In this document: piece after piece, positions 1-6,817 of the stretch | Position numbering within the stretch: the stretch's first letter is position 1 | How the letters are laid out: each line of letters begins with the position of its first letter | Source: CG2-30-58-95 sp964618215 | GTDB lineage: Bacteria > Chloroflexota > Anaerolineae > Anaerolineales > Villigracilaceae | NCBI GenBank assembly: GCA_964618215.1 | Contig: CAZTZE010000014.1 | Coordinates: 12,110 to 76,109, forward strand | Direction of reading: 5' to 3' | DNA: 64,000 nucleotides | Notes under the pieces: model-generated | The model's input: the letters and a program-made list of their open reading frames with translations, nothing else | What the model was told of the DNA's origin: nothing | The model's database searches: none | Program-made: the position numbers and the translations under genes

Positions 1-770
1 ATGAAGCGGCCATGCACCGCCTGGGCGGTCACGTGACCGGCTTCGCGGATGCGAAGATGACGCGTGCGGGTGACTTCTACCAGGAGTCGATCAAGGATAC
101 GGTCAAGATGCTGGAGTTCTACGGCGACGTGATCGTGATGCGCCATTTCCAGCAGGGCGCGCCGCACGAAGCCGCCAAGTGGGCCTCGATTCCCATTATC
201 AACGGCGGCGACGGCTGGGGCGAACATCCCACCCAGATCCTGACCGACCTGTACACCGTGCTGAAAGAGAAAGGCACGATTGACGGCCTGACCTGGCTGG
301 CGGTGGGCGACATGCGCATGAGAACGATGCACTCGCTCGGCTATGCCCTGAGCCAGTTCGACTGCCCGATCACCTTCGTCTCCCCGCCGGATATGTCGCT
401 GACTGATGAGTTCAAGGCTGAACTTAAGCAGTTCAGCGTGGACTTCAAGGAAGCCGAGCACGTCGAGCAGGCCATCGCGGATGCGGACGTGATCCTGGTC
501 GAACCGGTCGTCCAGCCGGACTATACCAAGTCGCGTGACGAGCGCGCCGGGAAAGATGTCGGCCTGACCCCCGCCAACTACAAGATCACGCGTGAACTGC
601 TGGAGAAAAAGGCCAAGTCGGATGCCATCCTGCTGCATTCCCTGCCGCGCATGGACGAGGTTCCAGTAGATGTAGATATCACCCGCTGGTCGCGCTACTG
701 GCAGGAGGCCTTCAACGGCGTCGTGATGAGGATGGCGTTATTGGCGCTGGTGCTGGGAGCGATGGAATAA
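1..770 (+). CDS. pyrB: Aspartate carbamoyltransferase catalytic subunit, 5' end outside window
   Basis: Transfers the carbamoyl group of carbamoyl phosphate to aspartate, or the reverse in catabolism. The reading frame is open from base 3 at the left edge, so the N-terminal carbamoyl-phosphate domain with the STRTR motif is missing. What remains shows EAAMHRLGG, the GDGWGEHPTQ substrate motif and the ATCase-type LPRMDEVPVDVD loop with the C-terminal WQEAFNGVVMRMALL helix. LPR-x-DE separates it from ornithine enzymes, which carry HCLP. It sits in line with a second carbamoyltransferase and carbamate kinase, so it may serve carbamoyl-phosphate catabolism rather than only pyrimidine synthesis; that part is inference. 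No pyrI-like regulatory subunit follows. Confidence 0.85.
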   Translation, partial: EAAMHRLGGHVTGFADAKMTRAGDFYQESIKDTVKMLEFYGDVIVMRHFQQGAPHEAAKWASIPIINGGDGWGEHPTQILTDLYTVLKEKGTIDGLTWLAVGDMRMRTMHSLGYALSQFDCPITFVSPPDMSLTDEFKAELKQFSVDFKEAEHVEQAIADADVILVEPVVQPDYTKSRDERAGKDVGLTPANYKITRELLEKKAKSDAILLHSLPRMDEVPVDVDITRWSRYWQEAFNGVVMRMALLALVLGAME

Positions 771-856
771 GAGTCAAATAGTCTGGAGTCTGATAGTCGG
801 ATAGTCTATGAGACTATTTGACTGAAGACTATAAGTCTGATAGAGGAGATGCTGGG
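771..856. repeat. Degenerate AGTCT/AGACT spacer repeat
   Basis: The spacer between pyrB and the next gene is built almost wholly of AGTCT-GATAGTC-GACTATTTGACTG units on both strands. Similar low-complexity spacers lie at 1335-1400, 2218-2307, 3682-3725, 4206-4250 and 53948-54235. They look like one loosely conserved repeat family that accompanies the S23-type genes here. Confidence 0.6.
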
Positions 857-1354
857 ATGACGAAGGTCAGACGGTTCGAAGATTTGATTTGCTGGCAGAA
901 AGCGCGTAAACTGGCGAACAGCATTCATGGCCTGACCCGTCATCCCGAATTCTCGAGGGATTTCAGGCTGCGCGACCAAATCCTTGATGCGGCTGGCTCA
1001 GTGATGCACAATATCGCCGAAGGCAGCGATGCGGGCACGGACCCTGAGTTCGTTCGCTTCTTGAAGATGGCGCGCCGTTCTGCCAGTGAAGTACAGTCCG
1101 AGTTGTATCTGGCTCTGGATCGTAAGTACATCACAGAAGCCGAACTGAAACAGGCTTATGATCAGGCCGATGAAGTCAAGCGATTGATAAATGGCCTGAT
1201 CGCCTATCTGCGCAAGAGCGGACAAAACGCCGAGCATCGAATCGGCGAGACCCAAGCCGACTACATCCTCGATGATCATGACGGTGACGAACTTCCCGCT
1301 GATTTTCTTTCGGCTGGCGATGACACAAATGACTATCAGACTGACAACTATTAG
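857..1354 (+). CDS. S23-type four-helix-bundle protein, copy 1
   Basis: Encodes a 165-residue helical protein of the S23/23S-intervening-sequence family, also related to Avd of diversity-generating retroelements. Diagnostic stretches are FEDLICWQKARKLA near the N-terminus, the central IAEG, and RRSASEVQSELYLAL. The ATG at 857 follows AGGAG by seven bases and matches the family start; an upstream in-frame ATG at 818 lies in the repeat spacer. The biochemical role of free-standing members is not established. The C-terminal 35 residues are acidic and run into spacer-like sequence, unlike copies 2 and 3. It lies between pyrB and other accessory genes inside a metabolic cluster. No 23S rRNA or reverse transcriptase is near. 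Confidence 0.8.
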   Translation: MTKVRRFEDLICWQKARKLANSIHGLTRHPEFSRDFRLRDQILDAAGSVMHNIAEGSDAGTDPEFVRFLKMARRSASEVQSELYLALDRKYITEAELKQAYDQADEVKRLINGLIAYLRKSGQNAEHRIGETQADYILDDHDGDELPADFLSAGDDTNDYQTDNY

Positions 1355-1400
1355 ACTGATGACTACCTATACAAACTACCCAACTATCAGAACAAGGATC
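1335..1400. repeat. Degenerate AGTCT/CTAAC spacer repeat
   Basis: Units such as GACTATCAGACTGACAACT and ACAAACTACCCAACTATC fill this spacer and overlap the last codons of the upstream S23-type gene, giving it an atypical tail (DTNDYQTDNY). Confidence 0.55.
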
Positions 1401-1409
1401 GAGGCGCGA

Positions 1410-1673
1410 ATGGAAATAGACAAGAAGGCTGTCAAGGAATGGAAAGCGGAATATAAACTTATCAACGAAATGGAACATGAAGAATTGAAGGAGCGCCTGG
1501 CGCATGAGACCGTCGAGGAGAGTGTCAGGTCGTTTTTTTCCTGGAACAAGCTGATCCTCGCTTTCTCCGGTACACCGGATGAACCTGAGGAGTTGCAAGA
1601 ATCTCGGGCTGATTTTTATTTATCCTTGATCAAGAAATGGGAACAAATAGCCCGGAGAATGAAGAATGTTTGA
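1410..1673 (+). CDS. Small helical protein paired with a nucleotidyltransferase
   Basis: Encodes 87 residues, charged and helical, with no signal peptide or membrane segment. The ATG at 1410 follows a purine-rich GGATCGAGG stretch. Its end overlaps the start of the downstream nucleotidyltransferase by eight bases, which implies translational coupling. The layout of a small helical protein followed by a DxD nucleotidyltransferase resembles nucleotidyltransferase-type toxin-antitoxin pairs. I do not recognise the family, so a partner or antitoxin role is inference from position only. Confidence 0.55.
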   Translation: MEIDKKAVKEWKAEYKLINEMEHEELKERLAHETVEESVRSFFSWNKLILAFSGTPDEPEELQESRADFYLSLIKKWEQIARRMKNV

Positions 1674-2220
1674 CGATCCTCGGGCGTTGCAAAACATCAT
1701 TGAGTTTCTGGACGAACACAAAATCCCCTATATGGTGATCGGCGGATTGGCGGTCTCTATTTGGGGAGAGGCGCGCGCCACGCACGATGCGGATTTTAAA
1801 ATCAGCATAGACATACCTTTGGCGGAATTTAGAAAACTTGTGCTTGACCGGTTTCCAGAGCGCCCGACAAAAATACCCGCGCATAAAAAGAGTCCGCATG
1901 TTCTCCAAATCTGGGCGATGCCCAACGTGGCAACAGACTTGTTGATAAGCTTACTTGACTATGAAAAAGAAGCCATTCAACGAGCAGTTTCGGCGGAAAT
2001 TATGGGTACTCCCACGAGAGTCTGCACGGCGGAGGATTTTATTATTCACAAGGCCATCGCAAACCGTGGAAAGGATTGGCTCGACATTCCATCCATTTTG
2101 ATGCGCCAGCGCGGCAAACTGGACCTGGCCTACATCCGCAACTGGCTGACGCAATTCGCCGAAGCGCTCGAAAACCCTGAAATCCTGACGCGTTTTAACC
2201 ACCTCTACGAAACCATTTAG
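1666..2220 (+). CDS. Nucleotidyltransferase-fold protein (MNT/AbiEii-like)
   Basis: Encodes 184 residues. The N-terminal half carries the pol-beta-type signature: MVIGGLAVSIWG around residues 22-33, followed by the metal-binding THDADF at about 39-44. The C-terminal half is helical and includes CTAEDFIIHKAIANRGKDW, typical of bacterial nucleotidyltransferases that are often mobile or in toxin-antitoxin units. It overlaps the preceding 87-residue gene. Substrate is unknown; family members transfer nucleotides to tRNA, proteins or small molecules. It lies within the accessory block that separates pyrB from the ornithine-carbamoyltransferase-like gene and is more AT-rich than those enzymes, which suggests acquisition. 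Confidence 0.7.
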   Translation: MFDDPRALQNIIEFLDEHKIPYMVIGGLAVSIWGEARATHDADFKISIDIPLAEFRKLVLDRFPERPTKIPAHKKSPHVLQIWAMPNVATDLLISLLDYEKEAIQRAVSAEIMGTPTRVCTAEDFIIHKAIANRGKDWLDIPSILMRQRGKLDLAYIRNWLTQFAEALENPEILTRFNHLYETI

Positions 2221-2307
2221 TCTGCTAGTCTGCTTGTCCTGCCTTTCATGGTTGACCAAGAGACCGGAAGACCAGAAGACCAGAAGACCAGAAGACTAGG
2301 AAACTAT
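2218..2307. repeat. AGTCT and CCAGAAGA tandem spacer repeat
   Basis: TAGTCTGCTAGTCTGC is followed by four near-perfect AGACCAGA units (about 2267-2299). The spacer directly precedes S23-type copy 2. Confidence 0.6.
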
Positions 2308-2673
2308 ATGACTACGATAAAAAACTTCGAAGACCTTGAGTCCTGGAAAAAAGCCCGCGAGCTGGCCGGAATTATCTATGCGTTGACGCGCAAAGAGAAA
2401 TTCTCGCGTGACTTTGGCTTGCGCGATCAGATTCAACGCGCCGCTGGCTCTGTGATGCACAACATCGCAGAAGGGTTTGAAGCCGGTTATGACCCTGAGT
2501 TTGTCCGTTTTCTCAAAATGGCGCGCCGGTCTGCCGGAGAAGTCCAATCTGAGTTATATCTCGCTTTGGATGCAGGCTATATTACCTCGGATGAACTTAA
2601 GAAAGCATATGACCTTGCCGTAGATGCTAAAAAACTCATCAACGGCTTAATCACTTACCTCAGCAAACACTAG
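2308..2673 (+). CDS. S23-type four-helix-bundle protein, copy 2
   Basis: Encodes 121 residues, close to the usual family length. It is clearly paralogous to copy 1: both share FEDL-x-x-W-K/QKARELA, DQI-x-x-AAGSVMHNIAEG, DPEFVRFLKMARRSA-EVQSEL, and a C-terminal LINGLI-YL helix. ATG 2308 was chosen because family members start a few residues before the FEDL motif; the longer frame would read through the CCAGAAGA repeat. No good Shine-Dalgarno is visible. It lies 28 bp upstream of the ornithine-carbamoyltransferase-like gene and is likely co-transcribed. Cellular function unknown. Confidence 0.8.
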   Translation: MTTIKNFEDLESWKKARELAGIIYALTRKEKFSRDFGLRDQIQRAAGSVMHNIAEGFEAGYDPEFVRFLKMARRSAGEVQSELYLALDAGYITSDELKKAYDLAVDAKKLINGLITYLSKH

Positions 2674-2701
2674 CCGACAATAAGACAAGGAGACTAATCC
2701 T

Positions 2702-3682
2702 ATGCAAACTGATTTGAGAGGCCGCGACTTAATTGGCGACCTGGATTTCACCAAAGAAGAAGTCGAAACCGTCCTGGACGTGGCCTTCGACCTGAAGCGC
2801 AAGCGCGCCCTGAATGAGCCGCATCCCTACCTGCGTGACAAGGTGCTGGCGATGCTGTTCTTCTTCTCGTCCACGCGCACGCGCGGCTCGTTCGAGGCCG
2901 GCATGGCCCAACTCGGCGGGCACGCGGCGTTCATCGAAAGCAAGACCACCCAGATCGCGCACGGCGATACGCCCAAGGAAATCGGCGAGATCTTTGGCCG
3001 CTACTTCGACGGCATCGCCATCCGCCACGTGGACTGGGGCATCGGCAACGGCTACCTGAACGCCGTCGCCAAGGCCTCGCGCGTGCCGGTGCTTAACATG
3101 CAGTGCGACATCTATCATCCCTTCCAGTGCCTGGCCGACCTGATGACCATCGTCGAGAAGAAAGGCCACGACCTGCGCCGCAAGAAGATGGTCGTCTCGT
3201 GGGCGTATGCAGCCTCGTACCAGAAGCCGATGTCCGTCCCGCAATCGCTCATCCTGCAGATGCCGCGCTTCGGCATGGATGTGGTCCTGGCCCATCCCCC
3301 GGAATTCAAATTGATGCCCGACATTATGGAACAGGCGAAGGAACAGGCCAAGAAATTCGGCGCGGGCTTCGAGGTGGTGGACGATATGGAAGCCGCCTTC
3401 AAGGACGCGGACATCGTCTACGCTAAATCCTGGGGCGCGATGGTGCAAACCCCGGACCCGGAAGAGGGCGCCAAGATCATCAAGAAATATCCGCACTGGA
3501 TCACCGACGAGAAGAAGATGGCCCTCGCCAAACCGGATGCCATCTACATGCACCCGCTGCCCGCCGACCGCAATATCGAAGTCACCGACGGCGTGATGGA
3601 TGGCCCCCAGTCGGTCGTTTACGATGAAGCCGAAAACCGCCTGCACGCCCAGAAGGCTGTGATGGCATTGACGATGCGTTAG
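2702..3682 (+). CDS. Ornithine-carbamoyltransferase-like enzyme (OTC/YgeW group)
   Basis: Encodes a complete 326-residue carbamoyltransferase. The carbamoyl-phosphate loop is FSSTRTRGSFEAGMAQLGG at about residues 56-74, the HPFQCLADL motif (HPTQ equivalent) at about 139-147, and the second-substrate loop MHPLPADRNIEV at about 283-294. That loop is neither the OTC HCLP nor the ATCase LPR-x-DE, so the acceptor amine may not be ornithine. The family includes ornithine, putrescine, N-acetylornithine and the uncharacterised YgeW-type enzymes. Start is supported by AGGAG upstream. It stands between two S23-type genes and upstream of carbamate kinase, so a catabolic role yielding carbamoyl phosphate is plausible. 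Confidence 0.75.
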   Translation: MQTDLRGRDLIGDLDFTKEEVETVLDVAFDLKRKRALNEPHPYLRDKVLAMLFFFSSTRTRGSFEAGMAQLGGHAAFIESKTTQIAHGDTPKEIGEIFGRYFDGIAIRHVDWGIGNGYLNAVAKASRVPVLNMQCDIYHPFQCLADLMTIVEKKGHDLRRKKMVVSWAYAASYQKPMSVPQSLILQMPRFGMDVVLAHPPEFKLMPDIMEQAKEQAKKFGAGFEVVDDMEAAFKDADIVYAKSWGAMVQTPDPEEGAKIIKKYPHWITDEKKMALAKPDAIYMHPLPADRNIEVTDGVMDGPQSVVYDEAENRLHAQKAVMALTMR

Positions 3683-3725
3683 TAAATTAGTAAATTAGGG
3701 ATTAGTGAAATCATGGAGGCAGACG

Positions 3726-4205
3726 GTGACTGAAAAAGAGCAACGAGGCTTTGAGGACTTGGATTGCTACAAACTGGCGCTTCAGGTGTTCAAAGAGGCT
3801 TACCGCGTCGCCAAGAGTCTGCCTCCCGAAGAAAAGTACAATCTGGCTCAACAGATGCGTCGTGCTGCGACGAGTATTGTTCTTAATATCGCTGAAGGAT
3901 ATGGCAGGTATCACTACCTGGACAGCCTGCGATTCTATTACTATGCGCGTGGTTCCTTGAGCGAAACCTTGAGCGCATTTATCCTGTGCGACGAAGCGCA
4001 CTATGCGCAGGGCGAGTTGCCCGGCCAACGTGACCTGTGTTACAACGCTTTGAGAACGCTCAACGGCTACATTCGCTATGTTCGTGCTCAGCAACAAGGC
4101 AGTCAGGAATACGGCAATCGCGCCATTCACGAGGAACATGCTCTATATGACACTTCTTTTACTGAAGGTAGTGAATCTGCTGATATAGTTTCCCCAGTTC
4201 CATGA
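3726..4205 (+). CDS. S23-type four-helix-bundle protein, copy 3 (GTG start)
   Basis: Encodes 159 residues. The family core is visible: FEDLDCYKLALQVFKEAY, then QMRRAATSIVLNIAEGYGRY, and RFYYYARGSLSETLSAF. It is a different subfamily from copies 1 and 2, with a longer tail. GTG at 3726 was chosen because GGAGG at 3715-3719 sits at ideal spacing; a further GTG at 3705 has no ribosome site and adds seven residues unlike the family. It is wedged between the OTC-like gene and carbamate kinase, flanked on both sides by TAAATTAG/CTAATTTAC spacer repeats. Confidence 0.75.
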   Translation: MTEKEQRGFEDLDCYKLALQVFKEAYRVAKSLPPEEKYNLAQQMRRAATSIVLNIAEGYGRYHYLDSLRFYYYARGSLSETLSAFILCDEAHYAQGELPGQRDLCYNALRTLNGYIRYVRAQQQGSQEYGNRAIHEEHALYDTSFTEGSESADIVSPVP

Positions 4206-4250
4206 CCCACTAATTTACTAATCTACTGTTCTACTAATCTACAGGAGTCA
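4206..4250. repeat. CTAAT/CTACT spacer repeat
   Basis: The spacer reads as repeated CTAATTTACTAATCTACTG units ending in the ribosome site of carbamate kinase. It mirrors the TTAGTAAATTAG motif at 3680-3700 on the other side of the S23-type gene, so the pair forms rough inverted flanks. Confidence 0.5.
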
Positions 4251-4253
4251 TTC

Positions 4254-5216
4254 ATGTCCGAAAAAACTCGCAAACTTGCAGTTGTAGCAATTGGTGGAAA
4301 CTCACTAATCAAGGACGAAAAGCACAAGACCGTCGAAGACCAGTACCAGGCCGCCAAAGAGACCACCTTCCACATCGCGGATATGATCGAGTCCGGCTGG
4401 GACGTGGCCATCGGTCACGGCAATGGGCCGCAGGTCGGGTTCATCCTGCGCCGGTCGGAGATCGCCGCGAAAGTGGAGGGCATGCACGAGGTCCCGCTGG
4501 ACGTGTGCGGGGCCGACAGCCAGGGCGCCATCGGCTACGCCCTCCAACAAACTTTACAGAACGAGTTGTACCGGCGTGGTATCAAGAAGAACGTCGCGAC
4601 GGTGATCACGCAAGTTCTCGTGGACAAGAACGATCCGGCCTTCAAGAACCCGTCCAAGCCCATTGGCAGTTTCATGGACGAGGCCGAGGCCAAACGCCGC
4701 GAAGCTGAAATGAGCTGGTCGGTGGTCGAAGACGCCGGGCGCGGCTGGCGTCGCGTGGTCGCTTCGCCGCTGCCGAAAGAGGTGGTGGAGCTTGAGTCGG
4801 TCAAAACCTTGTTGAACGCCGGCGTGGTTGTCATTACGGTGGGCGGCGGCGGCATCCCGGTGATTGATGCAGGAAATGGCGTTTATCGGGGGGTGGCGGC
4901 CGTCATTGACAAAGACTACGCCTCCAGCCTGCTGGCGCAGCTCATCAAAGCCGATCTGTTCGTAATCTCCACCGCGGTTGAAAAAGTTGCCATCAACTTC
5001 GGCAAACCCGACCAAAAGTGGCTCGACCGGATAACACTGGCTGAAGCCAAACAGTATCTGGCCGAAGGGACGCACTTTGCCAAAGGTTCGATGGCGCCCA
5101 AGATCCAGGCCGTCGTCTGGTATCTGGAGAACGGCGGCAGGCAGGCGCTTATCACCAATCCCGAAAACATCGGGCGCGCCTTGCGCGGTGAAACCGGCAC
5201 CTGGATCGTGCCGTGA
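4254..5216 (+). CDS. arcC: Carbamate kinase
   Basis: Encodes 320 residues, the normal length. It converts carbamoyl phosphate and ADP to ATP plus carbamate in fermentation of arginine, agmatine, purines or related ureido compounds. Amino-acid-kinase motifs seen are AIGGNSLIKD near the start, GHGNGPQVGFIL at about 61-72, GGGGIPVI around 200, and the C-terminal FAKGSMAPKIQAV segment typical of carbamate kinases. ATG follows CAGGAG. It is the last enzyme before the BMP importer and completes the carbamoyltransferase set upstream. Its presence argues that at least one of those enzymes runs toward carbamoyl phosphate for ATP gain (inference). Confidence 0.93.
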   Translation: MSEKTRKLAVVAIGGNSLIKDEKHKTVEDQYQAAKETTFHIADMIESGWDVAIGHGNGPQVGFILRRSEIAAKVEGMHEVPLDVCGADSQGAIGYALQQTLQNELYRRGIKKNVATVITQVLVDKNDPAFKNPSKPIGSFMDEAEAKRREAEMSWSVVEDAGRGWRRVVASPLPKEVVELESVKTLLNAGVVVITVGGGGIPVIDAGNGVYRGVAAVIDKDYASSLLAQLIKADLFVISTAVEKVAINFGKPDQKWLDRITLAEAKQYLAEGTHFAKGSMAPKIQAVVWYLENGGRQALITNPENIGRALRGETGTWIVP

Positions 5217-5321
5217 GAATCAGCCTTGTGAGGGGCTTCGGTCCTTTGCAAGGTTGTTTTCTATCCTGACGGCAAAGTGACATTTTGATTATCTTTGCCA
5301 CACAGCATGATGCAAGAGTTG

Positions 5322-5330
5322 TGCTAGAAT
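5322..5330 (+). promoter_or_regulatory. Possible extended -10 promoter before the BMP operon
   Basis: TGC followed by TAGAAT forms an extended -10 element; no well-spaced -35 is visible. It lies about 120 bp before the binding-protein gene, in the 232-bp gap after carbamate kinase. At 5356-5378 a perfect anti-16S Shine-Dalgarno AAAGGAGGTG abuts a three-codon frame ATG-CGT-AGA-TAA. Confidence 0.35.
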
Positions 5331-5448
5331 CTTTAGGCAAGTGCATTAGATTTAGAAAAGGAGGTGATGCGTAGATAAGTTCGCGGATGTGCTTCGTGTT
5401 TTGCCAATTCAACCCTTCCACCCATTTCTCTTTTAGGAGGAGAATTTC

Positions 5449-6714
5449 ATGCGTAACATAGTTTTTCGCTTTATCTTGCTGGCTTTGGCTGCCATCCTGC
5501 TGGTGACAGCCTGCGCCCCGAAGCCCACTGTCACACAACCCCCCGTCGCTCCACCCGCGGCTGAACAACCCCCTGTCGCGCCACCCGCGGCGGAAGAGGC
5601 CAAACTCAAGGCCTGCTACATCTACGTCGGCCCGATTGGCGACATCGGCTGGACCAATGCCCATGATGTTGGCCGCCGCTACGTGGACGACAAGTATGAA
5701 TGGCTGGAAACCGCCTACGCCGAGTCGGTGCCCGAAGCGGACTCTGACCGCTTTATTGACCGTTTCGTCGTGGAAGAAAAATGCAATGTAGTCTTCACCA
5801 CCTCCTTTGGCTTCATGGATGCCACGCTGGCCGCAGCCCAGAGGTACCCGGATAACTACTTCTTCCACGTTTCCGGCTACAAGCGCGCCCCCAACATGGG
5901 CACCCTGATGGCCGATTTCTATCAACTGTACTATCTGAACGGCCTGATGGCCGGCGCGTTGACCAAGAGCGGCAAGATCGGCTACGTGGCTGCCGTCCCC
6001 ATTCCCGAACTTGTGCGCCATATTGACGCCTTTACGCTGGGCGTGCGCGAGGCCAATCCCAACGCCACCGTCGAGGTGCGCTGGATCTTCGCCTGGTACG
6101 ATCCGGCCAAGGCCCGCGAAGCGGCTGAAGCCCTGATCGCCACCGGCGTGGACGTGCTGGCCTTCACCGAAGATACGGCGACCGTGGTCCAGGTGGGCGA
6201 GGAATACACCGCCAAGGGCCAGCCGGTTTACACCTTCGGCCACTATAGCCCGATGGCGCAGTTCGGTCCGAACTCGATGATCAGCGGCCAGCTGGTCAAT
6301 TGGGGCTTGATCTACGAGGACATTCTCACCAAGATTCACTTGGGCATTTACACCACCAAGAATCTCGAGAATGTGGACTACTGGGGCCTGTTGAGCGGGG
6401 GCTGGCAGATGGGCGCGCCGAGCAGCGTAGAACTGGGCGGCGATTTCGGTGTGCCGATCAATCCCAAGTTCGTGGATGCGCTCAAGGCGGTCAAGGTCAC
6501 CGACCCGCTGTTGGGCGAGATCAGCGTCCACGACCTGGTCTTCAAACGCATCGAGCAAATGAAGGACCCGGCCGTGCTGTTCGATCCTTTCAGCGGCCCG
6601 ATCAACGACCAGAGCGGCGCATTGAAGGTGCAGGCTGGGCAGCGTCTCAGCGTCTTCGAATTGAACACCATTGACTGGTTCGTCGAAGGCGTGATTGGCA
6701 GCGCCAAGCCTTAA
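5449..6714 (+). CDS. BMP-family ABC transporter substrate-binding lipoprotein
   Basis: Encodes 421 residues. The N-terminus has a signal segment ending in LLVTAC, a lipobox, then a Pro/Ala-rich linker with a repeated PPVAPPAAE unit (about 27-46). The mature domain has the BMP/Med signature: YVGPIGDIGWTNAH near its start and repeated Rossmann-like segments (VFTTSFGFMDATLAAAQRYP; GVDVLAFTEDTATV). Family members bind purine nucleosides or related ligands. The gene has a strong AGGAGG site before ATG. It is followed by the matching double ATPase and two permeases, so it is the ligand receptor of that importer. Nucleoside specificity is inferred from family only. Confidence 0.88.
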   Translation: MRNIVFRFILLALAAILLVTACAPKPTVTQPPVAPPAAEQPPVAPPAAEEAKLKACYIYVGPIGDIGWTNAHDVGRRYVDDKYEWLETAYAESVPEADSDRFIDRFVVEEKCNVVFTTSFGFMDATLAAAQRYPDNYFFHVSGYKRAPNMGTLMADFYQLYYLNGLMAGALTKSGKIGYVAAVPIPELVRHIDAFTLGVREANPNATVEVRWIFAWYDPAKAREAAEALIATGVDVLAFTEDTATVVQVGEEYTAKGQPVYTFGHYSPMAQFGPNSMISGQLVNWGLIYEDILTKIHLGIYTTKNLENVDYWGLLSGGWQMGAPSSVELGGDFGVPINPKFVDALKAVKVTDPLLGEISVHDLVFKRIEQMKDPAVLFDPFSGPINDQSGALKVQAGQRLSVFELNTIDWFVEGVIGSAKP

Positions 6715-6734
6715 ACCCGATTCCATGTTCGAGT

Positions 6735-6765
6735 GGGCGGGGGACACACTTTGTGTCCCCCGCCC
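6735..6765 (+). terminator. Strong intra-operon hairpin after the binding-protein gene
   Basis: A perfect 14-bp inverted repeat (GGGCGGGGGACACA / TGTGTCCCCCGCCC) with a CTT loop lies 20 bp after the binding-protein stop. It is followed by GATTTC, not a long T run, so it may act as a partial terminator or an mRNA 3' stabiliser giving excess binding protein over transporter. Confidence 0.65.
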
Positions 6766-6775
6766 GATTTCAGTA

Positions 6776-6797
6776 ATGGTAGCCTGCTGGCTACCAT
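6776..6797. repeat. ATGGTAGCC hairpin
   Basis: A perfect 9-bp inverted repeat (ATGGTAGCC TGCT GGCTACCAT) lies just before the ribosome site of the ATPase gene. The same ATGGTAGC/GCTACCAT stem recurs between rplU and rpmA at 52394-52416, both times within an operon. Confidence 0.6.
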
Positions 6798-6817
6798 AAT
6801 TCACAGAGAGGTTGAAT

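Noticed and set aside
2729..3646. 305-codon minus-strand frame
   Set aside because: Antisense shadow of the OTC-like gene; His/Asp/Val-rich composition and no ribosome site.
857..4205. Diversity-generating retroelement
   Set aside because: S23-type proteins resemble Avd, but no reverse transcriptase, template repeat or variable repeat is seen.
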